A stretch of DNA of 32,294 nucleotides from Sphaeroforma sirkka (GCA_001586965.3 LUCW03000486.1:17501-49794), one strand, 5' to 3'. Positions 19,419 through 31,900 are shown, numbered from the stretch's first letter. Numbers and translations: made by a program. The notes: generated by a model not told the origin, from the sequence alone.

Positions 19419-21288
19419 ATGTGTGCACTAGAGCAAGATTATGAGAAAATGTTCAATAAAATCCATACCAAAGGAGATGAACGTATCTTTCAAACAGTTT
19501 TCGTAAATGGAGAAAAGGTTATAGCACTTTTTGATCCAGGGGCTGAAGTCTCTGCTATCTCACGCCGAGTAGCCTACGCTACAGATATGGCTGTCCATAA
19601 CGAAACAACTGATTTAATCTTGGGAAATGGCAAAGTTACTACTTGCGAACAAGCCATTGACTATGCACACATAATGCTGTCAGATAGAAGAGAAGTGAAG
19701 ACTCACCTAATCGTTACTGACATGTCTCAGAAATACGATTTAATTATAGGTATGACTGATCTTCTCAGTTTAGGTATAACACTCACTGGTCTGCCTAATG
19801 GGCTAGACCCGAATAAAGATCAGTCAGATGATAATATGTTAAAGATACCTAAACCTCCGGAAGGTGAAGCAAAGGATATGATTCCGCACTTCACCGATAT
19901 AATTATGGACTTAATTATACAAAACAGGAAGATTGCAATAACTGACTGGTGTATGTTTAAGTTCTCTAATGGGTACGTTAGACTTGACTTAACAAACGTC
20001 GACTTCTCTAAGTTAAAGTGTCCTTCACATAACTACGTGAGTTGGAGACACAAAGACGTTGTCAAAACCCAAATCGAAGATTGGTTAAAACAGGGTCTAA
20101 TTGAAATCAATTATGATGCAACCCCAGTTAACTTAGCTCTCTTAGCGGTCGATCAATATAAATCTGATGGAACGTTTAGTAAAAAAACAAGAGTAGTACT
20201 AGACCTGTCGCCAATCAACAAACTAATTCCGCAACATAGTTTTCCCTTACCTAAGATAAGCGAGATACTACGCAAAATGGAGGGTGCGACTATCTTTTCC
20301 AAGATAGACTTAAAAGCTGCATTCCATCAACTACAAATATATCAGCCTCATAGGAAATACTTTTCCTTTACTTGGCAAGGTAAGAAGTACCAGTTTAAAG
20401 GTGCACCTGAAGGCTTACACATGTTACCTTCTTTCTTCCAACAAGTTATGATGGAACTATTTGCGGACCTGTCGTATAACGTATCAGTCTATTTAGATGA
20501 TATAGTTATCTTTACAAAGACAGCACATGAACATGCTAAACTCGTTAAAGAACTCTTAAAGCGACTTAATCATGCTAAACTTAAGATTAACGAAGACAAG
20601 TGTTCTTTTGCTAAAGATACTATACACTTACTTGGCTACAAAGTATCTGCAGCAGGGGTAGAAATTGATCCTGGCAAGAAACAGTTTCTGTTGGATTTAT
20701 CAACACCAATTACTGGAAGAGATGTGAACTCTGTGTGTGGGTTTGTTAACTTCTTCTCGGATTCGGTACCGCATCTTTGTCATTACTTAAAGCCTTTCAG
20801 TCACCTACGGCTGCACAAAGGACCTTTGGGAAAGCTTTGGACTAAAGAATGTGATGATGCATTTAAACTAGTCAAAAGTAAAGTAATGGACGCACCCATC
20901 ATGCAGTACCCTGTGGATGGTGTCCCATTCCAAGTAGCAACCGACGCTTCAGATCGAGCGGTAGGTGGAGTGCTTTACCAAACGATAAATGGTAAACCGC
21001 GCTACATACAATTCTTTAGCAAGAGTTATAATAAGAGTCAACGGAATTACCCTACCGTTAAACAAGAGCTCCTTGCTATAGTTACTGCGCTAAGACAGTT
21101 TAAAGACTACCTCTATGGAAGTTACTTTACTGTCGCCTGTGATCAAAAGTCTCTAACATACTTAAAAGATATGAACCCTGACTCACAGTTGGTGAGCCGC
21201 TGGCATGACATTATTGCCAAGTTCGCTTTTAATATAACACACATACCAGGAATACATAACCATCTTCCTGACAGGCTCTCTCGACTTG
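19419..21288 (+). CDS. pol: Element B protease, RT and RNase H, copy 1 (truncated by the unit junction)
   Basis: One open frame of over 620 codons. A retropepsin-like domain comes first (ALFDPGAEVSAIS and YDLIIGMTDLLSLGI); its catalytic triplet is DPG rather than DTG/DSG. RT follows: RVVLDLSPINKLI, FSKIDLKAAFHQLQI, APEGLHMLPSFFQQ, and YLDD at 20490-20501. RNase H follows: ATDASDRAVGG, VKQELLAIV, ACDQKSL and HLPDRLSRL. The frame then passes the duplication junction and ends 29 nt later at 21317 in unrelated sequence, so the Dam-like domain is missing here. It is in the same frame as gag, separated by one TGA, with an ATG nine bases after it. Confidence 0.9.
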
Positions 21289-21877
21289 AACTGAGCCTTT
21301 ATTTGTGTTTTCATTAGACTCAGGATTTACTTGAGTGTTTCTCATACGCGGAGTCCCGGTATAGCACACCTGTTCTACTGCTAATATTTCGGATGACTCT
21401 AATATCAGAAATGTTACAATCCTAATTCCAAAACTCAATATTCGATTATTATGGATTTTGAGATTTGGATTGGCTTTTTGATATTCTGGTCCCTAGATGC
21501 TACAGCCCCCCAACTTTATGCTTCTTAGCCTGCGTAGGAGTAGAAAGTGACATCTTACAGTACTAGATTTTCTAGAGGTTGGTGTTTGTTACAGTGAAAG
21601 ACTTGTCCCTTAGGGGGCATAATATGAAAAACCTGCCACCATTGTCTGTTCTTACATACTACCGATTTAAATATATATATCATGACAGGAGTTCTCTACC
21701 AGACTCATCAGAGTCCGTCTTGACCGGTGCTCTCGGTTGATCTCAACTTGGCCTAGGAAAACGTTCTCAACGGTGGCTCTACAGTCGAGTCTCTGATCCT
21801 TGTCCCTCTGGTATGTGGGGGGAGCATGCTTCTAGGCGAGAAAAGTGGTAGTGTCCCGTGGTATCAGTGAGACTTGG
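21289..21877. other. Non-coding start of the unit, copy 2
   Basis: Repeats 10667-11256 with a CT deletion, one extra C and one A/G substitution. Nothing coding is seen. Confidence 0.4.
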
Positions 21878-22121
21878 TTAGGTCCCCCACCTTGTGCGCT
21901 TTCTGTCGCTCGCTGATCTTTCATCAGTGCTCGTCGTCGCTGGCTTCTTTGGCCTTGACTGCCTTCGTTTGCGACGATGGCGTTGACGGTATGTTGTTAT
22001 GACATCCGCGTCTGCGGTGTCTGATTCATGCGTCCAGGTACGCTCCCCATCTGTCCATTGCAATAGGTACTCCTGGGATCAATTACCTCGGATGGACGGC
22101 CTGTCGTCGACTATCGAGGAG
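21878..22121 (-). pseudogene. Chromodomain of chromovirus integrase, copy 2
   Basis: Same as 11257-11500, including the in-frame TGA (22079-22081). Confidence 0.65.
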
Positions 22122-22188
22122 AACTGAGTCTCCTCGTTTGGTTATACGTGATTATTGGAAGTAAATGCTTCCGGAGCACTGGCCCTTT

Positions 22189-23053
22189 TTACAAGTCCAA
22201 GTAGCTCATCACTGATCTAGTCAGGATATTCAGGGGCTTTAATCCCATCAAGGTTACAGACAAAATACCCGTTGCCCTCCCTACCCTACATACTAATTTG
22301 TATGGTCCGCCATTTGATGCTGTTAACTTGTTCATATCACCTTGATAGCGAACCATGACAAGGTCCCCTTCCTGGAAGTTTATATACTTCTTTTGGTATT
22401 TTCGATCGTATGCCGCGCGCATCTTCTCTTGATATTGTGCAACATTGTTGTCTAGTTGTGGCCTGATGGTTTCTTCTAGATTCTGCAGTCGCTCTTCTCA
22501 AGATACTGTTATACTGGGTGCGATCACTGGCTCGTTATAGTCCGTTAGTTGATGCTGTCTGCGACCAAAGTACACGTTAAATCGTGGTGACATGTGCCTT
22601 CTTGATGTACGCAGATTGTGGCCCATCTGTACGAATGGAAGTCGTGGACACCAGTTACCTGGATTTTGCTCAATGAATTTTAGTAACAGTGGCATGAGGT
22701 CTGTGTGATCGTTCGTTCGCGCCTAATACTTTGAGTTGATACGGCCGAGGGACCAGGTGTTGCATTGGCGCTTGTTCAACAGCTTTCGAAAGTATGTTGT
22801 TAACGTATTCAGTGCCTTGGTCAGTCTATATGGATTGTAGGAATACATGTTCACACATGATTGGTACCAGCGTGCGTGCTATAGTAGCCGCTGATTTGTC
22901 CATCATTGGACGTGATATGACATACGATGAGTGTACATCGAGCCATACTAACACATATGTGTGTCCTCTACGTGATGACTCATCCGAAACCATAGACGTT
23001 CCACATAAGATCGCGATTAATAAATATAGCAGTTTTGCCACCTCCAATGGCAC
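22189..23053 (-). pseudogene. Chromovirus integrase remnant, copy 2
   Basis: Same pieces and same breaks as 11568-12432: TAG at 22826-22828 before TDQGTEYVN, a frame change near 22700, and the C-terminal fold GDLVMVRYQGD. Only one silent-looking C/T difference near 22323 was noticed. Confidence 0.75.
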
Positions 23054-23113
23054 TCCTGACTGAGTTCACTTATTTCAGACTTAGCACTTTTTACTAAGCG
23101 TAACTCGGGTTTG

Positions 23114-23438
23114 ATCACAATGCTCCACCAATACCATAATCGCTTGTATCCATTTCCAATTCAAGGTGTACACCAGCAACCTAAAAGTTTAACCGTACTG
23201 TCGACACGATAGCTTTCTTCATCTGATCTCACGCCAATTGATGTTCTGGTTCCCAACGATCCCCAATGGCCTCCTTTGGCGTAAGCTTAGGAAACGTTCG
23301 TAGTGGAGTTACTTTATGTGCAAAGTCAGGTATATGCTCATGTAAGAAGTTTGCCAATCCTAACGCAATACCAGAGGAATTGGACACACAAAAATCTATC
23401 ACAAACCTCTCTGCCCAGGTCAGTACTCTACAGGCCAA
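23114..23438 (-). pseudogene. Chromovirus RT thumb and start of RNase H, copy 2
   Basis: Identical in layout to 12493-12817: RT thumb (23438-23229), RNase H start, then a deletion into integrase. Confidence 0.7.
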
Positions 23439-24871
23439 TCTCAGTCAAATTTTGAGACCGGCTCCATCTCCAAGGAGCCCTTGATTAATGACCAATGGAA
23501 ATCAACCATACACCAAATGCTCACTAACCTCTGTGCAAAAACAACCAACCTTGAATCCGATTTTCGGGACCTTAATCCCAAACCCGTGCACCTATAGATG
23601 AAGACACACCCGACACTTTCCGATTTGGCTCCACAAACCCGCCTGCTCCGCCTGCAAAAAGACCGCGGTCACAGGCGTCCAATAGCAGCAGACAACAGCA
23701 ACGCCAGTGGGGCGAGAAAGAAGCGCCCAGTGAATATGTACAGACACCTAAACGACAAGAGAAGGAGACACCAGTGCCTCCGCCCACACCGGCTAGTATC
23801 GAGAAAAGCCGACAGGCGCTACACGCACGGATACTACAATTAAGTGACGAGCTATGCCAAGCAATCGAGGAGAATAACACGGCTCGAGCTGAAGCTCTTC
23901 GGGGCGTGATTGAGACACTTCGAGCTACATTAGAGTCCCGACCGGTAGAGAAGCGTCCCGTACCTTCACCACGTACGTGGCCTGATTGGCCGTCGAACAG
24001 ATACTACCTACATGATATTATGGAACGGGACACAAGAGGGGCTCTCCTCGAGGCGTTCAAGAACGCACAAATCGCAGGGCTGGACGAGAGTTGGAACCTT
24101 ACATGGTTTCATAAGGTACTATCTTACTTCAAGGCGGAGAAGTCAACACTGGACTACATCCGCGACAACTCTGAACGGTTGAAGACATGCACACCTCAGC
24201 TACAGATCGAACAGATCTGTTCGCACGAAACAAAAGCCACTGTCGATCCCGCGTTTCGCAAGTTAGCCAAGGGCCAAAGTCGGAACATGCACACTCCTCT
24301 TATGGAACAAATGACACAGCTCATGGAGAACCACAGGAGGGCACGTGAACGGTGGCAGACAGATGCCGACTTCCAACAGAATTTAGTGAACCACTGCATT
24401 GTACAACTGTTAGAAGAAGCTCTCAACGGCCGTACGTATGAACGTACTCTACAGTTGCATCCCAAATGGCAACTGATGGAGACACACGAGCTTATACAGC
24501 TGTTGAGCCCTGACATTCAGGATGCACAGCAACGTACGACAGCACGTTTCCAGGGTCGCAACAACCGCGAGGGCCCGACGACCAATGGAAGTCGCGACCT
24601 ACAGACGAGTAGACGACAAACGCAGAATTGGACTCAACGGCCCCAACCTACGGTACCAACGACTTGTGCGGGGTGCCAGGCACAGGCGCCACCAGGTGGT
24701 AGGCACATCCCACGGTGTCATCATTCCAGGGCGTCGCAAGCGGTGAGCGCGGAGGGTCAGGCAAGGCTATACGACAACAACCGTCCTTTGAGGGACGTAC
24801 AGTCGGTACACAGACCGTCCACAACATCAACCGCAGGACAGGGCAGAATACATCCCAGACTAGAGACGTAG
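23391..24871 (+). pseudogene. gag: Element A gag, copy 2
   Basis: Same gag as at 12770, with the two shared frame changes near 23466 and 23586. The main frame (23774-24871) runs further than in copy 1 because a TA dinucleotide near 24767 is absent. That shifts which frame leads to the protease linker, so the true gag end cannot be decided from either copy. Confidence 0.65.
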
Positions 24872-25698
24872 TCACAATACGTCCGACGCCTCAAGTACAG
24901 GTGAATGCGATTACACAGGACGAAGACTTGGCTCCTCCATCGGAAGCTACAGAGATTCATATCAACACGATTCTTTACGAAGACTTCGAGCACATGACGT
25001 CAACACCAAACCACACCTATGAGACGTGGGAGTCGGTAGCCGATCATGCATGAGAGGTGAGGGTGTCTGAGTCGGATAGGAGCTTCATATTTGTTACCAC
25101 GATTGGAGTAGTGATGGCAATACAAGACCCATTGCTGACGTCAGACAACTGAGTCTATATTCAAGTACAAATCAACGGACGTACGTTCAAAGCCTTGATA
25201 GACACGAGAGCATATAGAAGTTGTATCTCACAGACATCCGCAGACCTCCTTGGCCGACCAATAACTCCGGCACCACCTGGGTCATTTATATATTTAGCTG
25301 ACAAGGCGGTGCGAACTCCTCGACTGGGGACGACGGAAGTGGTACCTATAAGGTACGGCACCAGAATTATCGACGGTTCATTAGAATTGATGAACTTGCC
25401 GACGGGTATAGATGTCATAGTGAGGCAAGATATGTTGAAAGGCTTGGGCCTATACATAGGCGGTATCCGATCGCCACTTGCACCAATAGATCCCACAGAA
25501 CTAGATGAGCTCCTCGAACCCATACCACGCCGACAAGCACCTAACACGACGGAACCCGTCGATATACGCCAACGGTTGGCACAGGATTTGGAAGCCAACG
25601 CGAAGATTGTCGACAACGCGCGCTGTCGTCTGGAAGGGAGTGAGGTAACCATCCCAGTAACCCATGAACAAGTTGCAGATGCGGAGATCGACGCGTAA
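24872..25698 (+). pseudogene. Element A linker and aspartic protease, copy 2
   Basis: The linker frame (24715-25053) and protease are in the same frame, interrupted by TGA at 25051-25053 and 25150-25152. The catalytic motif is D-T-R-A at 25201-25212, with AGA in place of the Gly codon, as in copy 1. The frame ends in TAA at 25696-25698. Confidence 0.65.
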
Positions 25699-26593
25699 CT
25701 TCATATCCGATCGATGGCTCCCCTATGTGGATGAACAAGTGAAGAAGTGGTTGACGGATTTGGTGATTACGAAACGAACGACACCAACGACTGTTAATCT
25801 TCCTCTCCTTGCGGTACCGACATTCGATGCGGAAGGCAACGTCAAGAAGGTACGCGTGTGTTTAGATATGCGTGCCGTTAACGCGCTTATTCCTGGTGAC
25901 CAGTTCCTGATCCCCAAGGTCAACGAACTCATATCTCGCCTCAAGAGTAAGAAGTACTACACGACGCTGGACATATCGGCTGCATACCACAGGCTGCCCA
26001 TCCATCCAGACTCACAATACTTATTTAGTTTTACACACGAACGTTATCAGTACTCGTTCACATCAGCACCGTTCGGTCTTCATGTATTCACGCAGCAGTT
26101 CCAACGTACCTTGAGTACGATACTTGATGGCTTACCGGTTCACCACTATATCGATGACATAGTTATCGCCAGTGACGGTTATGACGAACACGTTAGGACG
26201 GTGCAGAAGGTGATACAACGCTTAACATACCACAGTTTTAAGCTTAACCCTGCCAAGTGCCACTTCGCTATTTCCGAAGTCATGATCCTAGGGAAGAAAG
26301 TATCGGCACAAGGCATTGACATTGACCATGAAAAGCAGGCCAAGCTGATCGACTGGCCCACACCACTACGGTACAAAGATATAGCCTCGGCGTTGGGGTT
26401 AGCAAATTACCTCCACGAACATCTGCCTAATTTCGCGAACACGGTTGCACCCTTGCGCGAATTTTGCAAACTCAAACCAAAGGAGTTGATAGGTGATCGT
26501 TGGGAGGAGAGACATGCACAGGCGTGGCAGGCAATGAAGGACGCAGTGGTGAATGCTGTGGCGTACACTTTCCGGTCGACGGCATTCCTTTGA
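25664..26593 (+). pseudogene. pol: Element A reverse transcriptase, copy 2
   Basis: The RT frame is longer than in copy 1 (309 codons) because the T-run near 26462 is complete, so the connection CKLKPKELIGDRWEERH is read. YIDD is at 26147-26158. A frame change near 26560-26570, shared with copy 1, separates it from RNase H, so this is a genuine lesion or a shared assembly error. Confidence 0.9.
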
Positions 26594-27360
26594 ACTTGGA
26601 AACCGACGCTAGCGATTGCGGTTTGGGGGTAGCGCTATTCCAATGGGTCGACGGTAAGAAACATTACTTAATGTTCTATAGCAAGACTCTGAACCATGCG
26701 CAACAGAACTACGCCACACCTATGAAGGAGTTACTGGCATTGGTATATGGACTGACACATTTCAGGGAATACTTGGATGGGCAACGGTTTGCGGTCTTCA
26801 CGGACCACAAGGCCCTTGTGTATATGAACACACAGCTCAAGCTTATTCCGATGCTTCAGAGATGGCATCATATCATCGCGCCATTCAACTTTACCATATC
26901 GCATATACCAGGAGCGACAAATGTGCTCCCGGACATGTTAAGTAGAGTACACGAGGGGACAGCGGAGCAGGACGAACTCGAAATAATGTATACAGACGGC
27001 TGGCAGTTATTCCCTAGTTACTTTGAACAAGCGCAACAACACTTCGGACCGAATGACATAGATGTATTTGCGGACCCAACCAACGCTCAGCTTCCTCGGT
27101 TCTGGACGAAGGATGATGGGGAAGGAGCGTTTGCCCACGACTGGTCGATAGCCGATGGATGGATGAACCCGCCTTGGGAACAGATACACAGGATGTTACG
27201 CAAGATACGAGCCGACGGCGCACGGGCCACAGTATGTCTACCATGGGTACCAAGAGCACCATGGTTCGACCTGTTCAAGCAGTTATTGCAGACAGAACCG
27301 GTCCTGGTACCACGTGTAGAAATACGGCCTCCGGTCAGTCTAAAATATCAAGATCAATAG
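26574..27360 (+). CDS. pol: Element A RNase H and Dam-like domain, copy 2
   Basis: Open frame from FPVDGIPLNLETDASD to TAG at 27358-27360, without the extra G that breaks copy 1. RNase H acidic residues are all present, followed by FADPTNAQLPRFW, NPPW and LPWVPRAPWF of the Dam-like domain. The C-terminus ends about 30 residues after the last conserved Trp, so the polyprotein closes with this domain. It would need a frame change near 26565 to be fused to RT. Confidence 0.82.
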
Positions 27361-27988
27361 AGATAATACATTGGTTTTTATTTGTATTTTAAATAATTTA
27401 ATACAAGCTCTTTTTCCAATATTTCCAAAGTGTTCTAAATTCACTTTGATGGCTCCAATAGCCTGAGTATTTGGTATGACTCATCTACTTGGACCTATTT
27501 GAGACATTAGTAGATGTAGGATATTATAAACTAAATTTTATAATCTCCGAACTACTACTTATAGATTTTGGTCCTCCCGCCAATCTCCAAAATCCAATAA
27601 GTCTTTTTCTTTTTTTAACTTTTCTTCAGATGGAACTTTATTTATATCAGCTAATGTATTAACGTGACTTACGTTATTATGTCTATCTACAAATTAGGCA
27701 TGTGGTCATGAACACTTAGTACTTCTAGTGAAAATTATTCAATAAAGAACAGCTAGAGGTACGCCCTGTGTGATCGAGGATATTTAGGCTCTTAACAAGA
27801 GGCAGTCCCGATCATTCTTACACAAGCTACCACTGCTAAATCCTAACTGACTAAATTGTATTTTAGTTTAATATAGTTTGAACCCTAGTAATTTCCATCG
27901 AAGTATACATATTTTTCCATTATTTAGTAGTTACAGTAGTGTACTGCTTTTAGACTGTCTAACATCGATTTACTATCCAGCAAATACT
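27361..27988. other. AT-rich spacer between elements A and B, copy 2
   Basis: Same as 16745-17374, with one T fewer in two T-runs. No gene. Confidence 0.4.
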
Positions 27989-28702
27989 ATGGTTAAGGGT
28001 ACTTCTAACGGCCAGGGAGCCGCTAGATCTAAGCCTGCTAAGCCTGCCGAGGTTCCTGAGGTCCCTGTGGAAACACCTAGCCTGTCTGGAGTTGAGCCTG
28101 CCGAGGAAATTGTTGGGGAAGCCAATTCTGAGGTTGGTACAGAGGATAATTCTAAGGATGACTCGTCGGATCCTAAAGCCTTGGAAGAAGAATTATCTAC
28201 TACCGCGGAAAGGCTCGCCAGCGTCCGTGTATCACCTAGGAGTGAAGCTCAGGACCCCAGCTTGCCCCCTGACCACGTGCCGTCAAATATTGGGGATAGA
28301 CGTCGAAAGGCTGGAGAATTCGTGGATACGAATGTCGGGGACAATATAACTCCACATCTAAAGGACACTCCAGCACAAATCCGGAGTGAAAAGGAAGTAT
28401 TGGACCTGTCCGAAAATTTCGGTTTCGCCATCGATGGAGAAGCCATTCCATCCAGCTCATATCTTGGGGCCGAAGTTGAGGACGCCATAACTCGACAACG
28501 AGTGGTTGGATCCTCTCAATCTCGACGCCAATTGAACCGCACTGAAGCGCTCTTGAAGGAGCTAGCGGCAGCAGCAGTTGTGGACCCCTCTATCGTGTCC
28601 CACGTGGCTGATATTCTTCCTATACCGAAGAAGAAGAAAAAATTCGGGCCGAGTTTCGAACCCGAGACCTACTGGTTTACCAGCCAGTACGTGTACCACT
28701 AA
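27989..28702 (+). pseudogene. gag: Element B gag, N-terminal part, copy 2
   Basis: The frame is open for 237 codons from ATG 27989, longer than in copy 1, because the C-run near 28265 is complete and codon 28464 area reads TAT instead of TAA. The last 21 codons are translated from the antisense SINE (FGPSFEPETYWF...) and end in its TAA, so the gag frame is cut by the insertion. Confidence 0.7.
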
Positions 28703-28717
28703 GCCAGTTACCACTGG
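28637..28717 (-). repeat. tRNA-derived SINE-like insertion, copy 2
   Basis: Identical to the copy 1 insertion: box A at 28706-28696, box B at 28662-28653 and T6 at 28642-28637, all on the minus strand. Its presence in both units shows that it predates the duplication. Confidence 0.65.
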
Positions 28718-30023
28718 TGAGAGAGGAAATATTTCAAAATTTAATCTCTATAGCTCTGATGCTACCATTGACCATCCTCTTGACAAACCTAACCCTGTCA
28801 GAGGATATGATCGTATGGAACTCGATGAGGCTCACCATCCTCGTAATATCGACCCTCATTTGCCAACTAACCCTGGTAATCACGATTTTGGCAATCGCTA
28901 CACCAGTACCTCGTTAGAGAGTTCCCGCTCTAATCCTGAGGATGAGGAAGTGAGAACCAGACATACTCGTCTCAGGCTATTACGCTCTGGTATGCAAGTC
29001 CTTGAGGACCGTCTATTGAATGACTCTGACCTTGACGATAGGAAAGCGGATAACATTCGCTATCTAATCGATAACAATAGAAAAGAAATAGACACCATCT
29101 TGGCACTAGCAGCCCGTAGCACTGAGCATGAGCCTCGTGAACGCTTAGAACCAAGCTTTATAAAGCAGCTAGGTAACGCGCAGGCTGAGATCGATTTCTC
29201 TACTAATGAGAGTACAGTGGAGACACTGAAGGCCTTCGACCAGCTTAAGGAGTCTGCCAGCCTTAAGGATAAGCAGATAATGAATGCCTTTATTCATTTA
29301 TGTGAGTCAGGTGAATGGCGAACTATTTTGAAAGCCCACGAGCCCAACTGGAAAGCCCTACCCTGGCACCAGTTGCGTGATAATATACTTAACACCTTTT
29401 TTGAAGATGCACGTGACCGTGAACTTCTAGAGTCTCGCAAGCTCTTTGCGAACGATACCACTATTCGAGGTGCTCTAGCTCATATGACACATATGAATAC
29501 TCGGATGGGTGGTCGTACCTATACTGGCGAATATTTATTTATTTGTCAGATGATGGAGACTCTGGGAGCTAACCTCTTTAAGAAAGTCAATGATGACATC
29601 ATCGCCTATGGTGATTTGCGATCTATGCCTTGGTCTGTCTTTGAGAAGATAGTTCACAATCATACCAATCCCTCTACTAGAGTACTTAGTACCACGAGCT
29701 ACACCCAGCCCACTAAGCGTAACGCAGTAGAGACTAACACTGCGCGTAGTACTAAGAAACCTCGCACTACTACTGGAGGGGGTACTGGCTCTACTTCTAC
29801 CGAACCGAAAGGTGAAAAGAAGGTGAGAGCGCCTTGCAAGAAGCGTGGTTACAACCTCACAAAACGTAATGGCAAGTGGAATGGTAGACACGACCCTGTT
29901 AAGTGTGCACCAGGCAAGCCAGATTTTGGACACTATATGAAAGAGTGTGCTATTTGCAAGGGTACTAACGGTTGGCACAAAGAGGATTGCAAGGACTTAC
30001 CGGACGTCCAAGTTAAGCACTGA
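28718..30023 (+). pseudogene. gag: Element B gag, C-terminal part, copy 2
   Basis: Continuous open frame from the SINE edge to TGA at 30021-30023, with helical capsid-like blocks and the CX2CX6HX3C knuckle near the end. It is the best version of this region. It has no start codon of its own that makes sense; frame 28578 upward is only a continuation into the N-terminal part in the wrong frame. Confidence 0.72.
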
Positions 30024-30032
30024 CAGTACCAT

Positions 30033-31900
30033 ATGTGTGCACTAGAGCAAGATTATGAGAAAATGTTCAATAAAATCCATACCAAAGGAGATGAACGTAT
30101 CTTTCAAACAGTTTTCGTAAATGGAGAAAAGGTTATAGCACTTTTTTGATCCAGGGGCTGAAGTCTCTGCTATCTCACGCCGAGTAGCCTACGCTACAGA
30201 TATGGCTGTCCATAACGAAACAACTGATTTAATCTTGGGAAATGGCAAAGTTACTACTTGCGAACAAGCCATTGACTATGCACACATAATGCTGTCAGAT
30301 AGAAGAGAAGTGAAGACTCACCTAATCGTTACTGACATGTCTCAGAAATACGATTTAATTATAGGTATGACTGATCTTCTCAGTTTAGGTATAACACTCA
30401 CTGGTCTGCCTAATGGGCTACCCGAATAAAGATCAGTCAGATGATAATATGTTAAAGATACCTAAACCTCCGGAAGGTGAAGCAAAGGATATGATTCCGC
30501 ACTTCACCGATATAATTATGGACTTAATTATACAAAACAGGAAGATTGCAATAACTGACTGGTGTATGTTTAAGTTCTCTAATGGGTACGTTAGACTTGA
30601 CTTAACAAACGTCGACTTCTCTAAGTTAAAGTGTCCTTCACATAACTACGTGAGTTGGAGACACAAAGACGTTGTCAAAACCCAAATCGAAGATTGGTTT
30701 AAAACAGGGTCTAATTGAAATCAATTATGATGCAACCCCAGTTAACTTAGCTCTCTTAGCGGTCGATCAATATAAATCTGATGGAACGTTTAGTAAAACA
30801 AGAGTAGTACTAGACCTGTCGCCAATCAACAAACTAATTCCGCAACATAGTTTTCCCTTACCTAAGATAAGCGAGATACTACGCAAAATGGAGGGTGCGA
30901 CTATCTTTTCCAAGATAGACTTAAAAGCTGCATTCCATCAACTACAAATATATCAGCCTCATAGGAAATACTTTTCCTTTACTTGGCAAGGTAAGAAGTA
31001 CCAGTTTAAAGGTGCACCTGAAGGCTTACACATGTTACCTTCTTTCTTCCAACAAGTTATGATGGAACTATTTGCGGACCTGTCGTATAACGTATCAGTC
31101 TATTTAGATGATATAGTTATCTTTACAAAGACAGCACATGAACATGCTAAACTCGTTAAAGAACTCTTAAAGCGACTTAATCATGCCTAAACTTAAGATT
31201 AACGAAGACAAGTGTTCTTTTGCTAAAGATACTATATACACTTACTTGGCTACAAAGTATCTGCAGCAGGGGTAGAAATTGATCCTGGCAAGAAACAGTT
31301 TCTGTTGGATTTATCAACACCAATTACTGGAAGAGATGTGAACTCTGTGTGTGGGTTTGTTAACTTCTTCTCGGATTCAGTACCGCATCTTTGTCATTAC
31401 TTAAAGCCTTTCAGTCACCTACGGCTGCACAAAGGACCTTTGGGAAAGCTTTGGACTAAAGAATGTGATGATGCATTTAAACTAGTCAAAAGTAAAGTAA
31501 TGGACGCACCCATCATGCAGTACCTGTGGATGGTGTCCCATTCCAAGTAGCAACCGACGCTTCAGATCGAGGCGGTAGGTGGAGTGCTTTACCAAACGAT
31601 AAATGGTAAACCGCGCTACATACAATTCTTTAGCAAGAGTTATAATAAGAGTCAACAGGAATTACCCCTACCGTTAAACAAGAGCTCCTTGCTATAGTTA
31701 CTGCGCTAAGACAGTTTAAAGACTACCTCTATGGAAGTTACTTTACTGTCGCCTGTGATCAAAGTCTCTAACATACTTAAAGATATGAACCCTGACTCAC
31801 AGTTGGTGAGCCGCTGGCATGACATTATTGCCAAGTTCGCTTTTAATATAACACATACCAGGAATACATAACCATCTTCCTGACAGGCTCTCTCGACTTG
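30033..31900 (+). pseudogene. pol: Element B protease, RT and RNase H, copy 2
   Basis: Same domains as 19419-21288: DPGAE protease motif, YLDD at 31101-31112 and RNase H to LSRL. It is broken by many small indels relative to copy 1, for example an extra T near 30146, GA lost near 30420, an extra T near 30700, an extra C near 31187, TA gained near 31238, and C lost near 31524. Since copy 1 is open over the same stretch and the changes are nearly all indels in runs, poor consensus quality is as likely as real decay. Confidence 0.85.

Larger units (their letters stand above)
10667..21288 (+). repeat. Large tandem unit, copy 1 (10.62 kb)
   Basis: The unit starts at AACTGAGCC and ends at CTCGACTTG, where copy 2 begins directly. 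It contains an antisense chromovirus remnant, element A and a truncated element B. Its period to copy 2 is 10622 nt. Copy 1 differs from copy 2 mostly by 1-3 nt indels in runs, plus a few substitutions. The left junction (ACCG/AACTG) and internal junction (CTTG/AACTG) share only one base. Confidence 0.95.
21289..31900 (+). repeat. Large tandem unit, copy 2 (10.61 kb)
   Basis: Second head-to-tail copy of the unit at 10667. It ends at CTCGACTTG, after which element B continues into sequence absent from copy 1. This side therefore keeps the original B context, and the junction at 21288/21289 is the novel one. Indels relative to copy 1 cluster between 30140 and 31860. Confidence 0.95.

Noticed and set aside
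11458..25152. Reassigned TGA codon explaining several in-frame TGA stops
   Set aside because: The stops occur only in retroelement remnants that also have TAG, frame changes and deletions; the clpP exon ends normally in TAA. Decay explains them better.
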